11,054 nucleotides of DNA from CAYWNK01 sp047639615 (GTDB lineage Bacteria; Planctomycetota; UBA1135; GCA-002686595): contig JBLIOL010000185.1 in assembly GCA_047639615.1 (NCBI GenBank), forward strand, positions 1 through 11,054, given 5' to 3'. Below, piece by piece: positions 1-5,351 of the stretch; within the stretch, counting starts at the first letter, position 1, and the number at the start of each line of letters is the position of its first letter. A program made the translations under genes and the position numbers. The notes below the pieces were generated by a model. That model searched no databases. It was not told where the DNA came from and saw only the letters and a list, made by a program, of their open reading frames with translations.

Positions 1-548
1 CCGGCTTCAATGGCCGCCGTATAGAGTGCGCGAATGGTCTCGGGGTTGGCGCGTGTGGTGTCCTCGGTTACGAACATGCACGGCAGCTCTTCCTTGGTGC
101 AGAAAGCCACGGCGTCGCGGGAGAGCTGGACCATCTTCTCGAGCTCCCAGCCCTCGGCGTACTGCCGGATGGGGGAGGAGCCGATGAAGGCGCAGACCTC
201 GACCGGGGCACCCGTCTCCTGGGCCATTTCCGCAGCGGGAGCGATGTCGCTGATGAGCGTGCGACAGGCCACATTGGGAGTGATGCTCATGCCTGTCATG
301 GCACGGCACAGGGTCAAGATCTCCTCGCGCGCCTTGGCGCTAGCACCCGGCAGGCCCACGTTGGCCGTGTGGATGCCGAGGCGATCCATGAGGGTCACGA
401 GCTCTAGCTTCTCGTCCAAGCTGGGGTTCTTGGCGGAGGGGCTTTGGAGACCGTCGCGCAGGGTCTCGTCGTCCAGTTGGATCTCGAAAGAGGGGGCGGG
501 GTCCCGGTTCCAGTCGTGAATCAGGTCCGAGGGGCGATCATTGGTCAT
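1..548 (-). CDS. 2-isopropylmalate synthase-like (LeuA/HMGL family) enzyme, N-terminal part
   Basis: The protein starts at the ATG at 546-548 and stays open to the left edge, so only the first 182 residues are here. Residues 24-36 read DETLRDGLQSPSA. This matches the metal- and substrate-binding LRDGxQ signature at the end of beta-strand 1 in DRE-TIM metallolyases (2-isopropylmalate, homocitrate and citramalate synthases, HMG-CoA lyase). Further along are GIHTANVGLPG, the segment VCAFIGSSPIRQYAEGW, and FVTEDTTRANPE, all typical of the LeuA branch. These enzymes condense acetyl-CoA with a 2-keto acid through a divalent metal. The exact substrate cannot be read from this fragment, because the HxH metal motif and any regulatory domain lie outside the window. 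No good Shine-Dalgarno precedes the ATG. Family confidence is high; reaction confidence is moderate. It could be a LeuA paralogue rather than the leucine-pathway enzyme. Confidence 0.85.
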   Translation of the reverse strand, partial: MTNDRPSDLIHDWNRDPAPSFEIQLDDETLRDGLQSPSAKNPSLDEKLELVTLMDRLGIHTANVGLPGASAKAREEILTLCRAMTGMSITPNVACRTLISDIAPAAEMAQETGAPVEVCAFIGSSPIRQYAEGWELEKMVQLSRDAVAFCTKEELPCMFVTEDTTRANPETIRALYTAAIEA

Positions 549-620
549 GGCTTTGTTCGCTGGGAGCGTAGCCTGCAGTGTAGCCCGTGCACTGCTCGGA
601 GCGGGCGCCATGTATGCAGG

Positions 621-663
621 AACGGCCCCCTCTAGGTTCCCGAAGGGTCCTGGAGGGGCCGTT
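621..663 (-). terminator. Hairpin after the pseudopilin genes (probable terminator)
   Basis: This is a long inverted repeat. The outer arms AACGGCCCC (621-629) and GGGGCCGTT (655-663) pair perfectly. After one bulged C the stem continues through 631-636 and 649-654 (with one G-T pair), and CCC/GGG closes around the loop GAA at 642-644. It lies about 40 nt past the stop codon of the minus-strand pseudopilin gene at 702 and before the LeuA-like gene. No T-run follows on either strand, so it is not a classic intrinsic terminator. The rest of the 549-701 gap holds a small GCAGTG/CACTGC hairpin (575-595) and nothing else I recognise. Confidence 0.55.
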
Positions 664-701
664 ATCCGGCAGGTGGCCCACTGGGGCGAACGTGTAGTGG
701 C

Positions 702-1274
702 TTAGTAGTAGAGCAGCACCATGACGCGCGTGGCGCTGGCGTTGTACTGCACCCGGCCCGTGGCCTCCCAGTCGCCAGCCACACCGCGATCGAAGGTGTC
801 GTCGAGCATCTGGGCGACCTTGATGGGCACGCTATCGAGCTTGAGCATGTTCCCCGCTCCGGCCTGGTCATTGGTGCCGTCGCCGTCGAGGTCGAAGCCC
901 GTGTTGTAGCTATCGCCCGTCACGGTGCTGTAGACCTTCAAGCTTCCGAAGGGATTGTGATTGTCGGCGACTAGGGGGGTCTCGAGGTAGGGGCCAGACC
1001 AGCCGGCAGAGGTCTGCGTGGCCGTGAGCTTATGGTCGCTCGCGGAGCCGAGCGCGCCCTCTTCGGTGGCGAAGGTGCCCGTGTCAGCGTGGTGCAGCGT
1101 GCAGGCGGTCTTCAGAGTGTCGACCAAGGAACTGATCTTGGTGGCCTTGCCGCGCTCGACGACTGCGCCAGAACGGAAGCTCACAACACCTACGAGGATC
1201 GAGAGAATGGTCATGGTGATGACCAACTCAATTAGGGAGAATCCTGATTTACGTTGGGACTGGGGAAAGTTCAT
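702..1274 (-). CDS. GspG-like type II pseudopilin, copy A
   Basis: A 190-residue prepilin-like protein. A 10-residue basic leader (MNFPQSQRKS) precedes G11/F12, and the mature N-terminus FSLIELVITMTIL carries Glu at +5 (E16). This is the type III/IV prepilin peptidase (PilD) signature, followed by the hydrophobic helix at about 12-33. The C-terminal globular part has WSGPYLETPL and NPFG (residues 92-110), which resemble the GPYL...P.DPWG segment of the major type II secretion pseudopilin GspG. It also has the acidic DLDGDGTND (128-136), a plausible calcium site, and an FDRG...TGRV motif near the end. The ATG at 1274 was chosen because longer in-frame starts would add an unlikely leader of 84 residues before the prepilin signal. 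There is no Shine-Dalgarno. The 148-bp gap upstream contains a TTGACA (1397-1402, minus) without a convincing -10. The exact partner system (secretion, pilus or surface fibre) is unknown, as no gsp/pil machinery genes are in the window. Confidence 0.85.
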   Translation of the reverse strand: MNFPQSQRKSGFSLIELVITMTILSILVGVVSFRSGAVVERGKATKISSLVDTLKTACTLHHADTGTFATEEGALGSASDHKLTATQTSAGWSGPYLETPLVADNHNPFGSLKVYSTVTGDSYNTGFDLDGDGTNDQAGAGNMLKLDSVPIKVAQMLDDTFDRGVAGDWEATGRVQYNASATRVMVLLYY

Positions 1275-1422
1275 GCAGTTTGGGTAGGCGTTGTTGGAGG
1301 TACTTGTGAGGGTGGATTTACTATCCACTCGAAACCTATCGCGTACGTGAAGGTCGAATCTTGAACACAACGGCTGGAATCGGATGGGGCCTGTTCTGTC
1401 AACTCGACCGCGTCGGTGCGCA

Positions 1423-1995
1423 CTATTGGTAGTAGATGAGGACGAAGGCCCGCTTGGTGCCTGAGTCGTAGCGCACGCGACCGGTGTCTTGCCAATCGCC
1501 ATCAATGCCCCGGTCGAAGGTGTCATTGAGCGTTTCAGCTGCCTCAGCCGGCATGTCCGCTAGGTGGAGCATGTTGGCGGCGCCGGTCACATCGTCGGTG
1601 CCATCGCCATCCAGATCGAAGCCGTTGATCCAGCCGTTGGCAGTCACCGTGTTGTAGAGGTTCAGTTGGCCGTAGGGGTTGTGGTTGTTGTGTGACAAGG
1701 GGGTCTCTAGATAGGGACCGCTCCAGCCGGCTGTGGATTGCGTGCCGGTCAGCTTGCGGTTGTTGGCCGCGTAGCCCGTGTACTCCACTGCATAGGAGCC
1801 AGTATCAATATGGTGCAGAGTGCAGGCGGTCTTCAGGGTGTCGACCAAGGAGCTGATCTTGGAGACCTTGCTGCGCCCGACGACTGCACTGGAACGGAAG
1901 CTCACAACACCTACGAGGATTGAGAGAATGGTCATGGTGATGACCAACTCAATGAGCGAGAAACCCGAGGAGGGTTTGGTGGGAAAGCGTTTCAT
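1423..1995 (-). CDS. GspG-like type II pseudopilin, copy B
   Basis: A close paralogue of the next gene downstream, also 190 residues. The leader MKRFPTKPSS is followed by G11/F12, Glu16 (+5) and the same 22-residue hydrophobic helix. The middle carries SGPYLETPL and NHNPYG (about 93-109), DLDGDGTDD (127-135), and NDTFDRG...TGRVRY (157-176). The ATG at 1995 gives the conventional short leader; the frame is open further upstream but only adds an unlikely extension. Start and stop are both exactly 721 bp from those of copy A. At DNA level 1892-1953 matches 1171-1232 in 61 of 62 bases, while the C-terminal halves differ much more. It is probably exported and cleaved by a prepilin peptidase, then assembled in the inner membrane. 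No Shine-Dalgarno is visible. The 163-bp gap upstream holds no feature I can name with confidence. Confidence 0.85.
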   Translation of the reverse strand: MKRFPTKPSSGFSLIELVITMTILSILVGVVSFRSSAVVGRSKVSKISSLVDTLKTACTLHHIDTGSYAVEYTGYAANNRKLTGTQSTAGWSGPYLETPLSHNNHNPYGQLNLYNTVTANGWINGFDLDGDGTDDVTGAANMLHLADMPAEAAETLNDTFDRGIDGDWQDTGRVRYDSGTKRAFVLIYYQ

Positions 1996-2158
1996 GTTCT
2001 GGCGTGGGGGGATGTGGAGAACCGGTGCAGGAGCGGCGCACGCGATCAGGCAATTCTCGGACAACACATCTATCGAATCGGAAACGCCGCGTTCTTGAGA
2101 GTGAACGAAACGAAATGAAGGTCAGCTCATCGATGGCCGGCTGACTGCCTAGGCGTAG

Positions 2159-2706
2159 CTATTGACTGATGAAGACCAGGGCGTATTCCGAGGCTTCCAC
2201 CTAGCGCACACGCCCGGTCTTTGCCCAAGTGCTAGAGACGCCCCTGTCGAAGATGTCATTGAGCACCTCGGCAGCCTCGGGTTGGATGTTGGATTCGAAC
2301 AACATGTTGCCCGGGCCTGTGAGCTCAGATGTAGGGTCCCCATCCAAACCGAATTCAGGGACGAGACCAGGCCAAGTGACATTGTTGAGCAAGAAATCAT
2401 GGCCGTACGGATTGTCGGTATTCGGGGCCATGGGGTGCTCCAGGAAGGAACCAGCCAGCCTGCAGTGGTCTGCCCTGCGGAGAGCTGGCGCTGGGCCCCA
2501 CCTAAGTTTGAATACTCGATTGGGTACACCCCGGTATCGCTGTAGTGGAGTGCACTCGCCCGCTTAAGGGTTGCGATTACGCAGACGATTCCCGAGACCT
2601 TGGCACGTTCTACGACGGCCCCCGATCGAAGGCTGGCGACGCCCGCAAGGATAAGGAGAATGGTCATGGTGATGACCAGTTCGATGAGCGAGAAGCCTGA
2701 GTTCAA
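2159..2706 (-). pseudogene. GspG-like pseudopilin, copy C, degraded
   Basis: The third family member, with at least two disabling changes. The frame beginning at 2706 (TTG) encodes NSGFSLIELVITMTIL and runs to TAGW at about 2455. The family continues (LEHPMAPNTDNPYG, GLDGDPTSE, NMLFESN, LNDIFDRG, TGRVR) only in another frame, which is what a one-base deletion near 2452-2455 would produce. In that second frame TAG at 2201-2203 replaces the tyrosine codon of copies A and B. Beyond it, VEASEYALVFISQ matches the family's C-terminus and ends at TAG 2159-2161. The start is also damaged: no ATG is in frame. An ATG at 2752 opens a 15-residue leader in a neighbouring frame, so a further one-base change may lie in the run of G at 2714-2718. 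The copy is nearest to the mobile-element relic. Full-length function is excluded. Confidence 0.85.
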
Positions 2707-3388
2707 CTTTGATGGGGGCGGTGGGTGTCAAGATAGTTGTCGCCTCGTTCATGTCGGTTAGGCGCTCATCCGCACCCCCGTCTTCGGCTATTGGTTCAGC
2801 GTGACTTCTGCGAGGTGTGTCCAGTTTCGGATTCCCTCGGACCAGCGATCGGGATTGCGATCCCTTGCCTCGCGGTAGACCTCGGCCCGTGCCTTGATGC
2901 TCTCCGCTCCAGCGTTTGCCGCATTGAGCACGATGGCGTTCAGGATCCCAAGCAGGTGGTTGCCTATGGTTACGACGACCCTCTGCAGTCGCGCGCTGTC
3001 GATTGTTCCAGCCCACTCCAGAAGCGCGCCCCAGGCCTTCTTGGCCCAGGTCCAGGACTTGTAATGCCAGAGCTTCGAAGCTGCCTCCTTAACCGCGCCG
3101 ACGCTTGCTTTAAGCAGCCAGTCAATCACTGGGCACTCGAACGGAGCTGTGAACCGTGAGCGGACCTCGGACCACGGGACTTGGATCTGCTGCACACCGT
3201 GCTCTCGGCACTCGACTCGAGGCACGTCGGCCTCGATCCACGTCTTGTACTGCCACATGTCAAGATGTCGCCAGCGGCGCCGCGAGATGTCGCAGCCGGG
3301 GCACACCTTGCTGCAGGTTAGGACAGGCCGCGCCGCTTCCTGCGTGGCCAACCTCGACCACCACCTCGGGATGATCACATTCGTCTAG

Positions 3389-3409
3389 CAGCCCGCTTAA
3401 AAAACAGCG
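3389..3409. repeat. MITE left terminal inverted repeat
   Basis: CAGCCCGC followed by TTAAAAAACAGCG. It is the inverse of 3526-3546 with a single mismatch at the fourth base (C here, G in the other copy). The CTAG target copy lies at 3385-3388. Confidence 0.85.
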
Positions 3410-3525
3410 ACTTGGCGCTCGGCTCCCACGAAGCGCCTGGCTGCGTTGCCAGAACCCCCAAATAGCCACCACTATGGGGGAACCTGTCGCCTTGCCAGAC
3501 GATCCGTGGAAACCAATCGCTGGGC

Positions 3526-3546
3526 CGCTGTTTTTTAAGCGGCCTG
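3526..3546. repeat. MITE right terminal inverted repeat
   Basis: CGCTGTTTTTTAAGCG followed by GCCTG, the inverse of 3389-3409 with one mismatch. The second CTAG copy lies at 3547-3550. Confidence 0.85.
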
Positions 3547-3687
3547 CTAGCCGCGCCGAGGTAATCGTCCAAGGGTGCCCCATTCCAAACCCTATCTGCG
3601 CAGCTTCCAGCAAGCCCATGGAGGTCACGCAGCACTGCGCCCCTAGGTCCTGCAAGGGGACCACCCCACGCGAATGGATGAAGCCCC

Positions 3688-3790
3688 TCAGTGCTACTTG
3701 AAGAAGCACAACCGCACCGACTATCACTTTCTGAAGGGTGGCATGTCCGCGTGGTATGAGCAGGGCTTCGACGAGAAAGGCGACAAGTAA
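3688..3790 (+). pseudogene. C-terminal remnant of a rhodanese-like protein
   Basis: The plus-strand frame ending at TAA 3788-3790 reads CYLKKHNRTDYHFLKGGMSAWYEQGFDEKGDK. The segment HFLKGGMSAWYEQGF is very like the end of rhodanese (sulfurtransferase) domains, where (V/F)LxGGxxAWxxxG follows the active-site loop. The catalytic Cys loop and everything before it are missing, and the frame has a stop at 3644-3646. It begins right where the ISL3 relic seems to end, so the element probably removed or separated the 5' part. A free-standing 38-residue ORF from the ATG at 3674 is possible but has no visible ribosome binding site. The match rests on about 15 residues, so the assignment is tentative. 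Confidence 0.4.
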
Positions 3791-3800
3791 CGCCATCTCT

Positions 3801-3901
3801 GCGCCGGGCCTCTTTCGAGGGCGCTCGCCGCGGCACTGCTCTTGATGGCCCGGGGCCGCATTTTGTGCGGCTCGGGCCCTCGGCCCATTCCTGGGGCCGA
3901 G
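3801..3901 (+). other. Three hairpins between the rhodanese remnant and lysC
   Basis: The first, 3801-3824, has GCGC arms and an inner CCTC/GAGG stem and lies 11 nt after the remnant's stop codon. The second, 3847-3878, pairs GGCCCG...CCGCA with TGCGG...CGGGCC around the loop TTTTG, with a small bulge. The third, 3879-3901, is a perfect 8-bp stem CTCGGCCC/GGGCCGAG with a 7-nt loop. None ends in a T-run. They could terminate transcription ahead of lysC. They are upstream of the proposed lysC promoter box, so they are probably not part of its leader. The remainder of 3902-3963 shows nothing recognisable. Confidence 0.45.
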
Positions 3902-3963
3902 CCGAGTTGGGATTGTTTCGAGCCCAGATCGGTTCGGGCGGTAGTTGCGCCGCGCGCCGGCGG

Positions 3964-3969
3964 TAGAAT
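3964..3969 (+). promoter_or_regulatory. -10-like box TAGAAT before lysC
   Basis: TAGAAT ends 7 nt before the ATG at 3977, where a transcription start would be expected, so the mRNA may begin at or next to the start codon. No clear -35 lies at standard spacing. The box overlaps the alternative ATG at 3968, which argues for 3977 as the true start. Confidence 0.35.
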
Positions 3970-3976
3970 GCCCACG

Positions 3977-5305
3977 ATGCAGGTGGTCATGAAATTCGGT
4001 GGTGCGGCTCTGGCTGATGGCGGGGCGATCCGTCTCGCCGTGCGGCGCGTGGCCGAACAAAGCCTGCGCTGCGAAGCGGCCACCCAGCCCATCGTGGTGG
4101 TCAGCGCTCTAGCTGGCATCACCGACGCCCTCGAGAGCGCCGCTCGCGGGGCCGCCGAGGGCCGCCTCGACCCGGAGGCCCTGCGCATTCGCCACCGCAG
4201 CGTCCTGTCCCAACTCGAGCTCTCCCCCGAGCTGCTCGATCGCCACTGGCGTGGGCTGAGCCAGCTGCTGGCAGGCATCGCCAGCAGCGGTCGACTGCAC
4301 CCGCCCGACCTGGACCTGGCGCTCTCCTTCGGTGAGCGCATGAGCGCGCGCATCTTCGCCGCCGCCCTGGTCAAGGCCGGCCACGAAGCCATGCCCGTGG
4401 ACGCCTGGGACCTAGGCTTCGTGACCGATTCGAATCACGGTCAAGCACGGCCGATCGAGGGCATCACGGTGCCCATCCGCAGCGCTCTCAGCTCCTTCCC
4501 CGGCATCGCCGTGGTGACCGGTTTCCTGGCCAAGGACAACCATGGCTGCCTGACCACCCTCGGTCGCAACGGCTCCGACCTGACGGCCTCCGTCCTGGCC
4601 GAAGCCGTGGGCGCCGAGGAGCTGATCTTCTACAAGGACGTGCCCGGCATCCTCAGTGCCGACCCGCGTTCAATTCCAGACGCACGCCACCTGGACCAAG
4701 TCACCTACGCCGAGGCCGCGGAGCTGGCCTTCCACGGCGCGCGCGTGCTGCACCCCGCCTCCGTCGCTCCAGCGGTGCGCGCCCGCGCCGACGTGCGCCT
4801 GCAGTCCCTGCGCGACGAGGCCGAGGATGCCGGCACGCGCCTCGTCACGCGCCTGCGCCGCGAAGGTCCCGTGGCCTTGGCTGCGCGTCGCTCCGTGGTG
4901 CGGCTCTTCTTCCCGATCGAGCTGCCCGAGCGCCGCGGCGAGATCCTAGCCGCCGCCTTCGCGCGCCTCGAAGCTCTAGGCATCAGCTCCGGTCCCGTGG
5001 CCACCGACGGCCAAGGCCTGACCGTCTACGTGCAGGAATCCCCTGCCCTCGACCAGCTCCAGCGTGAGTGCACCCTCGAGCGCGGCTTCTCGAGCTTGGC
5101 CCTGGTGGGTCACGGCACCGGCGGCAACCGCCGCGTGCTACGCAGCGCCCTCGAAACTCTGGCCCGCGAGGGTCTAACCGCCGTCGGCGTCCACTGCGGC
5201 TCTCGCGCACATGCCCAGGCCCTGGTGGTCCCCCAGGAAGAGCTTCAGCAGGCCAGCACGGTGCTCCATCGGGAGATCCTGCGGGTTCCTGCCCGGATGA
5301 GCTGA
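3977..5305 (+). CDS. lysC: Aspartate kinase (aspartokinase), monofunctional
   Basis: A 442-residue enzyme that phosphorylates L-aspartate with ATP, the first step to lysine, threonine, methionine and diaminopimelate. The kinase domain shows KFGGAALAD at residue 6 (nucleotide/substrate Lys in KFGG), SFGERMSA at 117-124, LGRNGSDLTA at about 195-204 (usually GRGGSDTTA), FYKDVPGILSADPR at 218-231, and VLHPASVAPA at 257-266. After about residue 297, two ACT-type regulatory segments follow (roughly 297-366 and 370-437), so feedback control by an amino acid is likely. There is no homoserine dehydrogenase domain. The frame is open back to 3842, but the conserved KFGG normally lies 5-8 residues from the start, which favours 3977 (3968 would add only MPT). 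No strong Shine-Dalgarno is present. The neighbouring mgtE begins 46 bp downstream and is not obviously related in function. Confidence 0.93.
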   Translation: MQVVMKFGGAALADGGAIRLAVRRVAEQSLRCEAATQPIVVVSALAGITDALESAARGAAEGRLDPEALRIRHRSVLSQLELSPELLDRHWRGLSQLLAGIASSGRLHPPDLDLALSFGERMSARIFAAALVKAGHEAMPVDAWDLGFVTDSNHGQARPIEGITVPIRSALSSFPGIAVVTGFLAKDNHGCLTTLGRNGSDLTASVLAEAVGAEELIFYKDVPGILSADPRSIPDARHLDQVTYAEAAELAFHGARVLHPASVAPAVRARADVRLQSLRDEAEDAGTRLVTRLRREGPVALAARRSVVRLFFPIELPERRGEILAAAFARLEALGISSGPVATDGQGLTVYVQESPALDQLQRECTLERGFSSLALVGHGTGGNRRVLRSALETLAREGLTAVGVHCGSRAHAQALVVPQEELQQASTVLHREILRVPARMS

Positions 5306-5336
5306 TGCCTTGATGCGCGCGCCCGCCCTGGCCGGG

Positions 5337-5342
5337 TAGGCT
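5337..5342 (+). promoter_or_regulatory. -10-like box TAGGCT before mgtE
   Basis: TAGGCT lies 9 nt upstream of the mgtE ATG in the 46-bp gap after lysC, echoing the arrangement before lysC. A TTGATG at 5310-5315 is too far away (21 nt) for a normal -35. It suggests a separate, nearly leaderless mgtE transcript. Confidence 0.25.
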
Positions 5343-5351
5343 GCCGTCCCC

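Larger units (their letters stand above)
3389..3546. mobile_element. 158-bp MITE with 21-bp terminal inverted repeats
   Basis: This short non-coding element has near-perfect terminal inverted repeats at 3389-3409 and 3526-3546 (20 of 21 positions match; core CCGCTTAAAAAACAGCG). It is flanked on both sides by CTAG (3385-3388 and 3547-3550), a four-base target duplication. Inside is a smaller hairpin built on CCCCC...GGGGG (about 3466-3484) and no coding potential of its own. Duplication of CTAG is known for IS701-family and some IS5-family elements, so one of those transposases probably moved it. This is from knowledge of target preference, not from a repeat match. It sits inside the ISL3 transposase gene, adds 162 bp including one CTAG, and happens to keep the frame open. 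Confidence 0.85.
2788..3619 (-). pseudogene. ISL3-family transposase, core-deleted and interrupted
   Basis: Reading down the minus strand from ATG 3619, the protein begins MGLLEAAQIG...HPWTITSAR, typical of ISL3 N-termini. It is then interrupted by the MITE at 3389-3550 and resumes LDECDHPEVVVEVGH...ACPN. An extra base at about 3316 shifts the frame. Correcting it gives the zinc ribbon ACPNCSKVCPGCD, followed by the family hallmarks RRRWRHLD, YKTWIEADVPRVEC, HGV and VPWSE. After VIDWLLKASVGAVKEAASK the sequence jumps directly to LWHYKSWTWAKKAW...HLLGILNAI...NAGAESI, which belongs near the C-terminus of ISL3 transposases. About 200 residues holding the DDE catalytic core are missing; the family is usually about 400 residues. 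The final residues (RNPDRWSEGIRNW...VTLN) do not look like an ISL3 end and faintly resemble tails of IS3-type transposases. The frame 2788-3378 alone is open for 196 residues but cannot catalyse transposition. Confidence 0.85.
2761..3687 (-). mobile_element. Relic of an ISL3-family insertion sequence, nested MITE inside
   Basis: The broken ISL3-type transposase gene occupies most of this span. Suggested ends are an imperfect inverted repeat: GGCGCTCATCC from 2761 on the plus strand, and GGGGCTTCATCC read inward on the minus strand from 3687. They match at 10 of 12 positions plus a one-base gap. The 8-bp flanks (GTCGGTTA left, TCAGTGCT right) do not match, so there is no target duplication of the kind expected for ISL3. 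Either the ends are wrong or the element has been rearranged since insertion. The boundaries are therefore tentative, while the presence of ISL3-derived sequence is well supported. Confidence 0.55.

Noticed and set aside
34..519. Plus-strand 161-residue ORF at the left edge
   Set aside because: Antisense to the LeuA-like gene, which shows an unmistakable LRDGxQ enzyme sequence.
1275..1526. N-terminal extension of pseudopilin A up to 1526
   Set aside because: It would place 84 residues before the prepilin cleavage site, overlap gene B's end and destroy the signal; the ATG at 1274 gives the normal 10-residue leader.
2162..2545. Plus-strand 127-residue ORF
   Set aside because: It is antisense to the degraded pseudopilin copy C, whose family resemblance on the minus strand is clear.
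702..2706. Pseudopilin repeats as a CRISPR-like or satellite array
   Set aside because: The periodicity comes from tandem paralogous genes with long divergent parts, not from short uniform repeats with spacers.
3474..3701. Plus-strand 75-residue ORF across the MITE
   Set aside because: Half of it lies in the non-coding element and the rest is antisense to the ISL3 relic; no family features or ribosome binding site.
3842..3976. Longer N-terminus for lysC starting at 3842
   Set aside because: It would add 45 residues of unconserved Arg/Pro-rich sequence encoded by the hairpin region, and the conserved KFGG is expected within the first ten residues.
3260..4060. A 266-residue minus-strand ORF as an independent gene
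   Set aside because: It is the ISL3 N-terminal frame read through the MITE plus antisense of the lysC start; only 3317-3619 has meaning, as part of the transposase relic.
5316..5351. Mg2+-responsive riboswitch (M-box type) ahead of mgtE
   Set aside because: Only 46 bp separate lysC from mgtE, far too little for a riboswitch of that class, and no matching structure is seen.
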